In this document: positions 22,810 through 34,549 of the stretch, piece by piece
Position numbering within the stretch: position 1 is the stretch's first letter
Layout: each line of letters starts with the position of its first letter
From: Saccharum officinarum
Taxonomy: Eukaryota > Streptophyta > Magnoliopsida > Poales > Poaceae
DNA: 64,000 bases
Assembly: GCA_020631735.1 (NCBI GenBank)
Contig: CM036158.1
Span: 86,181,421 to 86,245,420 of the forward strand
Reading direction: 5' to 3'
The notes under the pieces: generated by a model
Told to the model about the DNA's origin: nothing
Database searches by the model: none
What the model saw: only the letters and a program-made list of their open reading frames with translations
Made by a program: the position numbers and the translations under genes

Positions 22810-24497
22810 GGGTTCTCGTTTAGGCCGAGCCGAACTTTTTTTTTTAGTGGGCCGAGCCGAACTACGTCAATATATTGTGCTTTTGGTCCGCTAACTCGAA
22901 GGTCAAGAATTTGAAGGCCCAAATGTGGCGTAGTTGTCTGAACGCCTGGCCCAATACGGTCAAACAATGGGCTGGCCATCATCATCTAGCCCGTAAGTGA
23001 TTCATTGGCATAGAGAGCGCTTATCAATTTATTTTTACTATAGACGTATCCGTCTCTTGCAGCGGGAGAAGAAAACTATTTCATGAAAATTATGACAAGA
23101 ATATGACATATCTATTTATGTTTTATCATTTTTATAAAATTTCAAATCTAAAAATTTATATTATGATGACTAGGACATCCATAATATAAGTTAACTTTGG
23201 CAATAATTAACAATGTCCTATTAAACTTGTATTGAACAAAAATACAACCTTAATATATTTTTTCTCCGGTTGCAAGCCTTAGATATAAATATATCATAAC
23301 TTTAATTCCCATACTATTCATGTGTTGTTATTAAATATCGAGCTCCGTGACGTTCTTTAATGACTCACAAAATATATAATCCTAATATCTGTTTAAAGTC
23401 GGCAAGGAATTAGTTGTCAACGTGCCAATAATTGATTTGTCCATTGATGATTATTATCGAAATCTCTCTCGATTTTCCACATTGCAACCCTCATCGGAGA
23501 TTACAAAGATATATTTATTTAGTTTGGAATAGACAAACTGCTCAAGATTTTAGTTTACAGTTTGATTAGTTTGACCATTGGCTGATCTAGATTTAATAAA
23601 GCTTATTCTGTTCACACCAATCCATATGTGTTTGAGTGGATTAGAATGAAAATTAGTTAATTTTTCACCTCGATCCACTACAATACATAAAGATTGAGGT
23701 TGATATAAGTGCAGTCAAACAAGGCCTAAGAGTGAATAAGATTATCCAAACAAGCCATAGAAATCAACTCGCCTCCTAGACTTTACCTTTGAAACATTAT
23801 TGGGAGAGATGTCATTAGACGATGAACATGACTGTCGATCTCCGGAACATTCCATAATCTTACAGACAGATTATGCTGGGTAATCCTTTCAACCTACTGC
23901 CAGTACGAGCAATTCATAGACATCAATAATGCAAACATAACACTGACGAGCTTTGAATTGGACCTTCGGGTAGGGCACGCCTTATGTACAGCACAACCAA
24001 TGCGCGGATGCCAAAAGGGATTGGTTTCAAGATGGGAAGACAAGGGGAAAAAGTCATGGCGCATGCTAGAAGCAATTCCACAATCATTCATGTGCAACTG
24101 CAGTGTGTCACACGGTGGAGTACTTGCACGCACCAATTAATTCCCTTTACCTGCACGATAAACCGTCCTCTCCCTCTCTCTCTCTTTAAGGTTCACCCGA
24201 TGGAAAAGAACATTTTGGCAGCTTTTTCATGCAAAGCAAAGTCGATGGATGTACAAATGCCCTACCACATTAGCATCTGATTCTTGGAAAAGAATACTGC
24301 AAGCAGCCAATCAAAGAATGTGCTGTGTTGTTGGTTGGGAGAAGCTAAGCTTTTCATTTTCTATTTTTACTCGACCGCTCTGTTTGGTTCGTGCAATACA
24401 ATTTTTCTTATAAAATGTAAATGTCCATACATCAGTGCTGCTGTAATTTTTTCGCGATTAATAGACATGTTTGAGTGTATATATAGAGGTTTAATCA
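22810..24497. other. Unassigned AT-rich region
   Basis: No gene seen. A foldback at about 23600-23728 pairs CACCAATCCATATGTGTTTGAGTGGATT with a downstream inverted counterpart around CGATCCACTACAATAC and ends near CAAACAAGGCC, suggesting a decayed MITE. A short CTCTCTCTCTCT tract is at 24173-24184. Confidence 0.35.
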
Positions 24498-24505
24498 TTT
24501 GTTGC

Positions 24506-24761
24506 CAGAGACGGAACCAGGGGGAGGGGGCTAGCAGGGGCCGTGGCCCCCAGCACAGTAAATTTTCTTTAATATATATATAAATATATGAATTTACAGC
24601 TAAAAAATATCATTTTTATCTATTTTTTATTTAAATATTATGATTTTGGTTATAAATAGTGTAAAATATTAAAAAAGTTGTTGAATCATATAATTACATA
24701 TATTTTAGCACACTAAAAAAATATGATCATATTTGTTTGCCCCCCTAGTCAGAATCGCTGG
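24506..24761. mobile_element. hAT-type MITE with 8-bp duplication TTTGTTGC
   Basis: Identical 8-mers TTTGTTGC flank the element at 24498-24505 and 24762-24769. The ends CAGAGACGGAACCAGGGGG and CCCCCCTAGTCAGAATCGCTGG are imperfect inverted repeats, and the middle is very AT-rich. The open frame at 24284-24583 is unrelated to any gene. Confidence 0.85.
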
Positions 24762-25097
24762 TTTGTTGCCTAATGTTACCGTAACTAAGGCAGACCGTGG
24801 TTTCTTCACTCCAAAAAGGCCTAAGCTGAAAGTAAATGGAAAGCAAACCAAAGATAGAAAGCCCTCGTAAAGAACTAAATGGCTAATTAAAATGGCATAC
24901 CCATGGATTGCCTATCCTAGAAAAAGTCTGTAATCTTTCCAAACTAGACGAATGAATCCTTCCCCTTCATAGTTTTATTTTGGAACTATCATCTTACCAT
25001 AAAAAAGTAGTGATGTAAGCAAATTCCGCAATATAGACCAATATATTTGCTGAATTTGAGCTTCAAAATTTTTACTAAAATGGCTACTAATAGAATT

Positions 25098-25180
<83 letters not shown>
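25098..25180. repeat. (TA)n microsatellite
   Basis: About 40 uninterrupted AT dinucleotides. Tyr/Ile-repeat open frames across it are artefacts. Its right edge provided the target of the adjacent hAT MITE. Confidence 0.98.
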
Positions 25181-25181
<1 letters not shown>

Positions 25182-25182
<1 letters not shown>

Positions 25183-25345
25183 AGTGGCGGATCTAGGATA
25201 AGCATCTAGGGGGCTAAATAATGAAGGTTTAGTGCTAAAGCTGAAGATTAATGGTGGATTTGAGGCTAAGCTACAGTAATTTAAAGGCAAAAATCAAGCT
25301 TAGGGAGGGCTGCAACCCACCCAGCCCCCCTTTGAATCCGCCATT
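25182..25345. mobile_element. hAT-type MITE with 8-bp duplication TATATAGT
   Basis: The ends CAGTGGCGGATCTAGG and GAATCCGCCATTG are inverted repeats. Identical TATATAGT flanks lie at 25174-25181 and 25346-25353. It is 164 bp and non-coding. Confidence 0.92.
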
Positions 25346-25353
25346 GTATATAG

Positions 25354-25632
25354 TGGCCCAAAAGGTTATTCGCCCCTTACAAACGACATTCTTCTCGGGA
25401 GAAAAATAATGGAAGGGGCTATCATTCTACATGAGACTATATGTACATGAGTTAAATAGGGAAAAAAGATAAATATATGTTATTTAAAACTGATTTTGAA
25501 AAAGGCATATGGCAAGACAAAATGAGGTTTTTTTTTGCAAAAGACGCTCCAAATGAAAGTTTTTTCACACAAATGGCGTGATTGGATTAAAAGTCTTGTT
25601 CAGGGAGGAAATATGTAGGTACGAAGGTAAAC
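25354..25632. other. Unassigned spacer between the hAT MITE and the SINE
   Basis: No gene or repeat boundary recognised; poly-T and poly-A runs only. Confidence 0.4.
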
Positions 25633-25647
25633 AATCAATTGAGTCCC

Positions 25648-27124
25648 TGCGAAAGGGCATGTAGCCTAATGGTTACGAGAGTCTCAGTAGCACGTCCTGA
25701 GTTCGACTCGGCGTGGGAGCGAATATTCCAGTATTTAACGGCTTTGTGCTTTTGGAGGTAGGTGATGTTCCCGTCGATAGCAAGGCGCATGTGGTGACTT
25801 CGACAATCTCGAGGATTTACTGGTCTAGTCTTTGAAGTGCTCATAGGGGTAGGGTTTGCCTGTGTGCGTTCATAGGGATGAGTGTTCGTGCGATGTCACT
25901 ACTACACAAAAAATTAACCGAGGTGTTTCAAAATAGGCCTCCGAGACGGTTGGGCCGGTTGCCCACCTCGGTTATTCGTGGCCACGCAGCCGGCCCAACA
26001 ACTGCCTCGGTTAATGCTTAACCGAGGCAGGCAACCTAACAGGCCTGCCTCGGTTAATATATATTAACCGAGACGGGCATCATTATTCAACTGCCTCGGT
26101 AAATTATTGATCGAGGCGGCCATTGTAACGCAACTGCCTCGGTAAATCAGGCCTAGCCCGCTAGCCCACACCAGCCCACTACCATCTCCATATATAAACT
26201 GAATTAGCAACCCTAAACACTCAACCTCTCTCTCACCCTCTCAGCTCTCTGCCCCGTGCCGCTACCTCCCTTTGAGCACCGCGCCGCACCCTCTGAACCC
26301 CGTGCCACTCCCACTCTACCCCGCGCCACTACCTCCCTTTGAGCACCGCGCCGCACCCTCTGAACCCCGTTCCACTCCCTCTCTACCCCACGCCGCTCCC
26401 TCCCTCTCCCTGACCTGGCCTCCTCCCTCTCCTTCGAGCCCCACCCTCTCTCCCCTATGCCGCCCTCCCTCTCCCCAAGCGGTGACGAGCCCGCAACGAC
26501 CCTCCAGCGGCGGCGCACGGCGGCGCGTCCCTCCCTCTCCTCTAGTGGCGGCACACCCTCTAGCGGATGCGCACGGCGGCGCGTCCCCTTCTTCCCCACA
26601 CGGCGGCGCACTGCAGCGCATCCTCCAGCGGCGACGCGTCCTCCAGCCAGCCCCACCACCTCGACCTCCAAATCTGGCGTCCTCCACCACCTCCACCTCC
26701 AAATCCGGCGACCTCCACCATCTCCACCACCTCTGGCTCCAGATCCGACGAGCTCGTCGATGGGGCCCGCCTTCCAGGATGTAGCCTGGCAGCAGATCCC
26801 GTGGATGGGCTCGCTGGACAAGCGCCCCAGCCGAGCTCCACGATGGCCACTCCCCGGGTGCCGGATCCAGGAGACTACGAGGACGGCGATGACGTCGGCG
26901 GCGACAGCGGTGGCATTAGGCTTGGCAGGCTCGTCGATGGGCTTTTTTTTCTGATTTATTTACTGAGGCAGACAAGAAACTGCCTCTGTTAATGCTTGAC
27001 TAACCGTGACCTTTGGTCGGAGGCGTTTGACTTGCCCGCCTCGGAAAATCGTTTTTGCCCGCCTCGAAAAAGATTTCTGCAGTAGTGTGTGAGCATCTGC
27101 GTTTTCCTATACGTGATCTAAGAA
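25648..27124 (+). mobile_element. tRNA-derived SINE, split by a CACTA element
   Basis: The head has an A box (TAGCCTAATGGTTACGAG) and a B box (GAGTTCGACTC) for RNA polymerase III. The body GTGACTTCG…GCTCATAGGGG…TTCATAGGGATGAGTGT is shared with the antisense copy at 1565. The SINE runs 25648-25896 and resumes at 27091 (GAGCATCTGCG…) after the CACTA insertion. The 15-mer AATCAATTGAGTCCC flanks it at 25633-25647 and 27125-27139, a typical long SINE target duplication. Confidence 0.88.
25897..27087. mobile_element. Non-autonomous CACTA (En/Spm) element
   Basis: It begins CACTACTACACAAAA and ends TTCTGCAGTAGTG, with the 3-bp duplication TGT on each side (25894-25896 and 27088-27090). Subterminal arrays of CTGCCTCGGTTAA in both orientations (25960-26140 and 26960-27070), including a perfect hairpin at about 26018-26057, fit transposase-binding repeats. 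The GC-rich interior (26215-26940) has no transposase. It resembles a captured 5' region of a host gene and contains a 66-bp tandem duplication. Its Pro/Ser-rich open frames lack any domain. Confidence 0.93.
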
Positions 27125-27303
27125 AATCAATTGAGTCCCGCCTTTCAGGAAAATACATGGCTTACACAAGGTTATCCTTTATCCCCATACTATTTAACAT
27201 AATGTCCCGTGTGATCTAAAAAAAATCAATTGAGTCCCTACTTTCAAACAAATACAAGGCTTACACAAGGTGATCCTTTATCCCCATACTATTTAACATA
27301 ATG
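27113..27303. repeat. Tandem duplication spanning the SINE/LINE border
   Basis: The segment starting GTGATCTAA.AAAATCAATTG and ending ACTATTTAACATAATG is present twice with a 98-bp period. The second copy repeats both the SINE 3' tail and the LINE sequence, so the duplication followed the SINE insertion. Confidence 0.8.
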
Positions 27304-28629
27304 GTGGATATGTTGTGAATCATCATTGATAGAGCCCACGAGCGAGGATAGACAAATAAAACAAGTAAGGCCTCGTTTTAGAAAATGGTCTATCCCTTTT
27401 ACAATAAGTTGATGATACTTTGTTATTTTTAGACCATGATATCGAAGGAGCAAGAAGGTTGAAGTTACTTCTATGTATGTTTGAACAGTTATTTGGTCTT
27501 AAAATTAACTTCTATAAGAGTGAGATATTATGTATTGGTGATGCTAGCCAATGTGAAGGGCTCTATTTGTAGCTACTCAACTGTAAGTTACCCTTTTTGC
27601 TACTTGGGGCTCCTAATGATTTACTACAAATTAAATAACAACGACTGAAAAAAGTTGAAAAAGAATTGAAAATGGCTTAGTGGTTGGAAAGTAAAACATT
27701 TGTTAGTTGTCAAGTCTACCTATGTTTGTGGTGTCGTTATTTGAAGTCCCTAGATGAGCCTCTTGAAGAAAATAGAGTATAGTAGATATTTTTGGTAAAA
27801 TGTCATCAAGAAAAGAAATATAGGCTAGTTCAGTGGCTTATTATGTGCCGACCCAAAGGACAAGGAGGTATATAGGTATTCAAAAACCTAAATATACAAA
27901 ATAAATTTCTTTTAAACAAGTGGCTTTTTAAGTTATAAATTAACATGGGGTATGGTAAGAGTTTTTGAGAAACAAATGTATTAACATGGGGTAGGTGATT
28001 CACATTTTTGGATGAGTCTTATGGGTGCAAATGATAGATTTTGAGGTTGGGTATTTTTAGATTACAGGATGGCAACCAAATCAAGTTCTAGGATGATACT
28101 TGGTTGGCATCCTCTAAAAACTCAGTACCCAATAATATATAACAAATCACATAGGAAACAGATGAAGATTGTGGAGGTACTTTGCACTACACCGGTTAAC
28201 GTCTCCTTTAGGAGAGCTATAGTGGGAAACAAACCAACAGAATGGCATAACTTAGTTGCTAGAGTGGCGAATTTAAACCTGCAACATGCTTCCAATGTGT
28301 TCGTTTGGTTCTGCATAAGGATGGTGTTCTTTCTATACTCTATGTATAGATTCATAGTCAATAATGGGATCCAAGTCTCGCAAATAGTTTGGAAACTAAA
28401 GATAAGAAAATATTTCTTTTGTTCAAAGAGGGGTCATTCTCATAAAAAGACAATCTATCAAATAGAGATTGGAATGGTGATCCGACTTGTTGTTTTTGTA
28501 TGTAGTAAGCTAGAAACCATGCATTCGATACTCCTCTATGAGTGCATTTATGCTTGGTTTCTGTGGAGGGCGGTTCATATGGTGCTAGGTCTTAAACCAC
28601 CCCAAAATGTTCAAAACTTATTTAATTAG
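27143..28629 (+). pseudogene. LINE (non-LTR retrotransposon) reverse transcriptase and C-terminal remnant
   Basis: Decayed frames read Q/GDPLSP.LFNIMVDML near 27270, then VDDTLLFLDHD and LLLCMFEQLFGLKINFYKSE at about 27410-27530 (the YADD-type active site of plant LINEs), then GW-rich and zf-RVT-type sequence. The 186-codon frame at 28069-28629 matches the LINE C terminus (FRRAIVGNK..EWHNLVARVANLNL, VIW-type IVWKLKIRKYFF, ending LFN). At least six stops or frameshifts occur, so this is an old 5'-truncated copy. Confidence 0.85.
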
Positions 28630-30627
28630 TGGTATTGTAGATGTGATAATACTTTTAAACCCTTTTTTGTTCAATGTTAGGCAATATACTCGTCGATAAC
28701 GAAATGCCCATATTGACCTTTTCAATCTCAATGTCTCCCGGCTTAGCTTTTTTGGGAAGTGTGGCATATATACATATATACAGCTTTGCCAAAATATTGC
28801 ATACGATTTTTATTGGCTTATCAGGCACAGAAGATCCTTGAAAGTGCGTGAGAATAAAACAAATCAGTTTTAGTGGAGGTTTCATCGTGTTTCATTGTGT
28901 TGGTGTGGCCTTTCATAAATTAATAAGGTCCTTGAATAATGCTTAATAAAGTTTATTGTTTGTATGACAGGGACAGAAGTGTGGCTAGCTATGATTTTGA
29001 CAGTAAAAGGAACACTCACTCTGGGAACACACTGTTGGCAGTAAAATAGGAGCATGCAAAATCAAGTCCACAGTTTTGTTGGATAAAATAGGGGACAACG
29101 AAACTTCAATCTGTAACACATACTACTTAGGACTAGGTGATTGAGAAAGGACCTTATTGTCTGTTTGCTTAGGCTGAAATCTGGCTGGTTTTTTTTTAGA
29201 AAAAAACACTGTTGAATGGCTGGCTGATCTGGCTGATAATCTCAAGCGAACAGGCTATAAAGAAACCATATGACAAGAAAGAAATTAAAATGCTCCCCAT
29301 ACCTACATGCATGGACCTACTACGCATACGCTCCTCGGGGCGCAACAGCTTTATGTATGCACGCAAGCAAGTGCAACTCACAATGCAACTGAAGCCGGCA
29401 TGCATTGCATAAAGGGAAACAATGAAAAGATCCAATGCGCCCCAACTAACATGAAAGCTACTGCCAGCATTCAGAGGAGCCCAAGCAATGCAATCAAAAC
29501 TGTTTCTTGTTTATTTGTATGAACCCGCATCACGCACCCTGGGCAAAAAGAAAATATCCAAGTTTCCTCTCGTCCGGCCCGGTTTAATTTGTACGTACGG
29601 CGGTGAAGAGAGGCAGAGAGAGTTGCCACCGCAGCACCGGTACGGATTAGCATGGCAAGTTACTGGTACGACTACTGGTGGGAGCCTACGCTTACGCCGG
29701 GGAACAGGAGGTGGACCACATCGACTGGTGAGGTGAGGGTGAGGGTGAGGCAGAGCGCGATGGCGAAACGAGGGCAAAAACTAGGACCAGCCGCCTCGTC
29801 ACTTGCACCCCCACCCTCCGCACCGCACTAGGACCGAGCCCGGCTCTCGCCTGGGCGCTGGCCACGTGACGGTGGTCCGCCGAGAGCCACTAGCCCTACT
29901 ACGCTCGCGCGCTGTAAGCGAGTGGCCAGCAGCGAGTAATTATTAGCTGCACTGCCCCGAAAACAACTGCTTTCCCATCGCGAATCATTGCATTGAGGCT
30001 GCGCTGCAAATATCTCTGACGCGCGCGCAGCGGCAAAACGCGAAGGTTAGCATCTCAAAAGAGAAAATGAGCTAGGGGGTCGAGAACAAGAAGCTGTACT
30101 TACGCAGTAGTGTATGCATGCATGGGACACTAGCAACCTGAGCCCTGAGCGAGGTAGCTGTGCGTGACGCCGGTGAATCGTCGTACGAGTTGTTTGGCGT
30201 TGCTGCTGCCGCTCGCTTCCGTAGTTTAGTTACGCGTTACAGTACATCATCACGCGGTGCAGCAAGCAGTAAAATTGCGAGGCGTTGCTGCCGCTGGGCG
30301 GGCGCGTGCAATGCATGATGGCTGGCGCGCGCTAGCGCTAGGCCCAGCTTGGTTGGCCGGAGTAGCTAGCTGCCGATGCACGTCGGCACGGCGGAGGTGT
30401 GGAGCGCTGCCCGGCCGCCAACCGACACGTGGCAGAGTACGGCAGGGGCCCTGCGAAAGCAACCGCCACGTGATGCCCAGCAGGCCGGTGTCAGAGGCCG
30501 AGAGGCCCGAAAGAGACGGCGCCTACCCTCTCGCGTCCCCATCCGTCCCCATCCCTCATCAAAATCCACAAGCTTGCCTGCCTGTGACCTGTGTACTGCG
30601 ACGCACGCTACCTCGCCGCCCACCCGC
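28630..30627. other. Unassigned region, AT-rich then GC-rich
   Basis: 28630-29150 shows nothing I can name. A short foldback at about 29158-29256 (GTCTGTTTGCTTAGGCTGAAATC… against …GAACAGGC) looks like a small MITE. From about 29700 the sequence is GC-rich, low-repeat and gene-upstream-like, but no open frame there has a recognisable domain. Confidence 0.35.
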
Positions 30628-30635
30628 CCCCTTGC

Positions 30636-32167
30636 CCCAATTTTTTTTTTGTAATTTAGCTGTTTTTTTAAAAAAATTCACATTTAGACCCCTTGACAAC
30701 TTAAACTCAACTTTGGAGCCAAGGCATCGACGCCATGGTTCACGGCGTCATTGTTACACGTGTCGACGCCATCATCCACGGCGTCGAGCTTCGGCCCCTA
30801 TATGTGACATGGCTATGACGTGGCTGTGACCTGGCAGCAAAGCTCGACGCCGCAGATCACGGCGTCGATATTGACGCCCCAGATCACGGCGTCGACATTG
30901 ACGCCTCAGATCACGGCGTCGGCGTATTAAATCAAAATGCCCTTTCCTTTCCCCCGCGCTGTCTCATTCGCATCCGCCGCCACACACCGTCCGTCCGCCG
31001 CCACTACCGCCTCCCTACCCGGCGACAGCACCGCCGCCGGCCGTCCGAAGTCCGTCGACACGACCACGCCCGTCCCCGCCGGTCTTCACCACCGCGCCCG
31101 CCGCAACGCCCCTTCCCGGTCGCCCTCGTCGCATCCCTTTCCCTCCTCGGCTGTTTCCGGCGGCGAGGGCGGCCCGCCACCGCTCGCCGGAGGTCCCGCC
31201 GGCCGGCGGGCCTCCGGCCTCCGCACCCCCTGCCTGCCATCCGGTGACCCATCCCCTCTGCGCCCCCCTGCAGCCGGCCTACAGCAAGGTAAGTTTTTTT
31301 TAACTTAAATTAGTTAATGTACATTATATATTTTAGTTAGTAATTTATTTAGCAAATTTAGTTAAGAAATTTTAGTTAGGAATATATTCATGCAGGTTAT
31401 TTTGTTTTTTTTAACAATTGCAGCTTATTTAGTTAGATTATAATGTGAGAGACATAATTAGGTAGTTAGTTACTTATTAATGTAGTTAGGTAGTTATTAA
31501 TTTAGTTAGCAAATCTCTTATATTGTTAGAGAGATAGTTAGGCAGTTAGATATTTTATTTGATTAGGTAAATAGTTAGGTACTTTAGTTAGCAAATGTAG
31601 TTAGATATTGTGGTTAGCTATCTTATAATAATATTCGTAATAACTTGTGTTGTTCATACCAAGTAGATGGACAACGTAGTGACCCTGTATCATGGGGAAG
31701 TGTGGAGGAAGATGAGTTTGGGAATGTAAGTTTTGTTGAAATGAAGAGGGTGCCTGTGATATTTGATGATCAGCCACAGTTTTGTGAGTTGATTGGTAGT
31801 GCTCGTGATGAGCTTAAATGCAATTCAAATGAAGATGCCATCTTAGTTGAGGGGGTACTTCATCATGGCCGGTCAGGGACAATTTTTAGGCGGTTGGTCC
31901 AAATTGCATCAGAGGCTCAATGGGACAAATATGTCAAAACTGTCATGAAGAGTGAGTTTCAGTGTTTGGATTTGGTCATCGAAGCTCGACGCCACGTCGA
32001 ACAGGTCACCGAAGCTCGACGCCGTGGATCATGGCGTCGACACGTGTAACAATGACGCCGCGAAACATGGCGTCGACCCCTAGGGTCCAAATTTGAGTTT
32101 AAGTTGTCCAGGGGTCTAAATGTGATTTTTTTTTTCAAAAAAAACAGCTAAAAACCAAAAAAATGGG
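30636..32167. mobile_element. Mutator-like element with palindrome-rich terminal repeats
   Basis: Long inverted repeats of about 160 bp lie at 30636-30795 and 32009-32167: both begin CCCA-(A)TTTTTTT and share ACATTTAGACCCCT.GACAACTTAAACTCAA. The 8-mer CCCCTTGC flanks both sides (30628-30635 and 32168-32175), or 9 bp with one mismatch. The repeats carry several copies of a short palindrome (CGACGCC…GGCGTCG). Internally there is a GC-rich segment, a splice-donor-like AAGGTAAG at about 31286 and a transposase fragment. Interpretation as a MULE rests on long terminal repeats, duplication size and the internal fragment. Confidence 0.85.
31667..31980 (+). pseudogene. MULE transposase N-terminal fragment
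   Basis: It starts MDNVVTLYHG, then loses one base; the continuing frame (within 31645-32049) reads SVEEDEFGNVSFVEMKRVPVIFDD… and VEGVLHHGRSGTIFRRLV and ends at the right terminal repeat. In my recollection this resembles the N-terminal region of grass MULE transposases (the part before the catalytic domain). The catalytic DDE region is absent, so the element is non-autonomous. Confidence 0.6.
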
Positions 32168-32175
32168 CCCCTTGC

Positions 32176-34307
32176 GAAGTTTCCAACCGACACATCGCTT
32201 CGGATGCGGTTGGGTTGGCACCGCGGAGGACCCGACACCGGGTCGGAGCCCCGGCCCGGCCGATGATGAAGCAACAGCGCCATGCATCACGGCCGTCGCC
32301 CGGCAACACCCTGGCTCCTCTCTCCCCGCGCGCGGCGCCGTGTCAGGGCCAGTTTCCCGTGCAGCGCAGCGCAGCGCAGTGGTTTAATTTGCAGGGAACC
32401 AAGGATAATCAGGGCGCGCGCCATGCCAGCCGCCAGCGGATTGGTTAACCTGACCTGACCTGACCTGAGTACCTGACCATGCCTCGCTGGCGCCGGGGAG
32501 CTGGTTGGCCGGGGGATCAGTTAACTAATCGATCGGGCTCGTGGATTCTGATGGGCGGCCTCTACTAGTTGGCCGGGCGTCACGTGGGCGGGGGACGGAA
32601 CTGCGTAAGCACGAGTGGGCACGTGCCGCGGGGATTCCGGGGACCCCCACGGCCCACCCCCACCCGCCCAAGCCTCGGGATCCTCGTCGCCCTCACGTGA
32701 TTCGATGCCGCCGTTGCCGTGCCGCACCACGCACGGTCCAGGGCACGCACTCGCCGCGCGCGCATGCACGCAGCATGCTCCCCCACACACAGGGCGGCGG
32801 TTCTCGCTCGCTGTTTGGCTCTTGCTGTGGCGTCCGCGCGCGCTGCGTGACCCTGACCCTGACCCCCAGACCCCGCCACCCCGGTGTGGCTGTGCGCGCA
32901 CCCGGCCCGTTCGCTTTCCGTTGGCCTCCTCTTTGCTTGTATATATGCCCGGCCGCCCAGTAGCTAACAAAATGCACCATACGGAGTATAGGCATATACC
33001 TCCTAGAGAAATTGCAGCATGGTTGTTTTTCTTTCTTACAACGAAAATAATTAATGAAGTTTATGTTACCCAAAATAGTGGACTTCCGCTAGGCCACAAA
33101 TTAAATCATAATAATGGAGCTGATCATCGCATCGATGCACTTGCAAGGGGGTGGCGTCAGACAGAGCAGTTGTTTCATGTATCGCATGCAAGCATTTGGC
33201 CGGGGAAGTACTACGCGTACCACAAAATAATACAAGGTCCGCAGTATAGATACCTACCATTATTGGTAGTAAACTATAGGCCTTTGTCAGGCATTTCCTT
33301 ACTACTACTATAAGCCCGGGCTTGTGAGTAATTTAATTCCTTCAAGTACTGCCTGTACTCCTTCCTATTTTTTTATTATATACCTGTAGGTGAAACTTCA
33401 TTCATCTCTGGAAGTCAGTACCATACAAATATACCATGAATGCATGATGGGTGTCAACTTTAATTTGTACAACGGGATGTCGCAGAAGCAACACTAACGA
33501 CGAGACAGATGCCCATGCACAAGCTGGCCCCGCATGTCAGCTGTTTATCGCCCCTATATAGCTGGTGCTTGTCTCCTGGTGTACACAATATATGCGCATA
33601 TTGTCTGATTGAGTGGTGGGTGCAGGGGCGCAATGCAACGAGAAAGAGGGTGCATGCGTGTGGTCCTTCTAGTCGTACACAATGCAAGTGAACGCACAGC
33701 TAGCAAAGCCATCGTCTCGTAAATTTCTCATGTCCATGACGGCATGACGACCATACAGCACTGTACTACCCTGCTCCACCTCCGCCGCGTGGTCCTTCAT
33801 GTGGTCGCCAAATGGCAACCATCCCATCCATTATGAGCCTGCATCAATGGTCTCCTGTGCAATATATGCTTGGGATTCTAATTCGTTTGCTCACATAGGA
33901 GTAGCCCCCCTCATCATACTGGACGAGAACATGTTTTCAGAAATTGGAGATAGCAGGACGCACGGACAAAATCAGTTGTATCATTAACGATGACAGTCCT
34001 GGGATCGTACATGTTAGTTGAGGAAAAGAGATATCCGACATGTCGCCCGTATATGTGCTAATAATTGTCAAGACTCAATATATGGTGGCACTATACGCTT
34101 GTCACTACTTGAAACAGAGACCTGTTGTTGAGCTAATATAGCTAGTAGCAACAAAACCTCTCGACCACATTAAATGAAAAATGTTGTTAGTGTATTTTGT
34201 CTTTCAATTAATGAAGTATATATAAGTTGAGGACAGTGCATGCGCTAAGAAAAGGAAACTAGCAGCAAGCACATCAGCAGGTAGCAAGGCCGAGAGAGAT
34301 TAGCTAG
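32176..34307. other. Unassigned low-repeat region, GC-rich to 32950
   Basis: Flank continuation after the Mutator-like element. It contains a short tandem of CTGAC units near 32450-32465. Open frames to 232 codons on both strands are GC-driven with no domain. From 33000 the sequence is mixed and I see no gene. Confidence 0.35.
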
Positions 34308-34309
34308 TA

Positions 34310-34548
34310 CCACTTCAGTCCCAAAAGAATGCAATTCTAGGTTTAGGGTGAGTTGAATTTAATTAAAATTAATCAAATATATAGAAAATATTATTAACAA
34401 TTATGATTCCAAACAGATATACTATGAAGATATTTCATATTAATCTAATGGAACTATTCGATATCATAAATGTTTGTGTTTTAATATAATTTGGATCAAA
34501 CTTAAAAAATATCTGATTATTTATATTAAAAAAAATAAGAGCTACTCC
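34310..34548. mobile_element. Eroded Stowaway-like MITE
   Basis: TACCACTTCAGTCCCAAAAGAATGC resembles a Stowaway start (TACTCCCTCCGTCCCAAAA). The interior is AT-rich and the right end is degenerate. Confidence 0.4.
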
Positions 34549-34549
34549 T

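Noticed and set aside
24975..25290. Tyr/Ile-repeat proteins
   Set aside because: They are translations of the (TA)n microsatellite.
25648..25720. Functional tRNA gene from the A and B boxes
   Set aside because: No cloverleaf can be formed, and the segment is the head of a SINE with a 15-bp target duplication.
26213..26992. Pro/Ser- and Arg/Gly-rich open frames up to 202 codons
   Set aside because: They are low-complexity frames in GC-rich CACTA cargo, open on both strands, with no domain.
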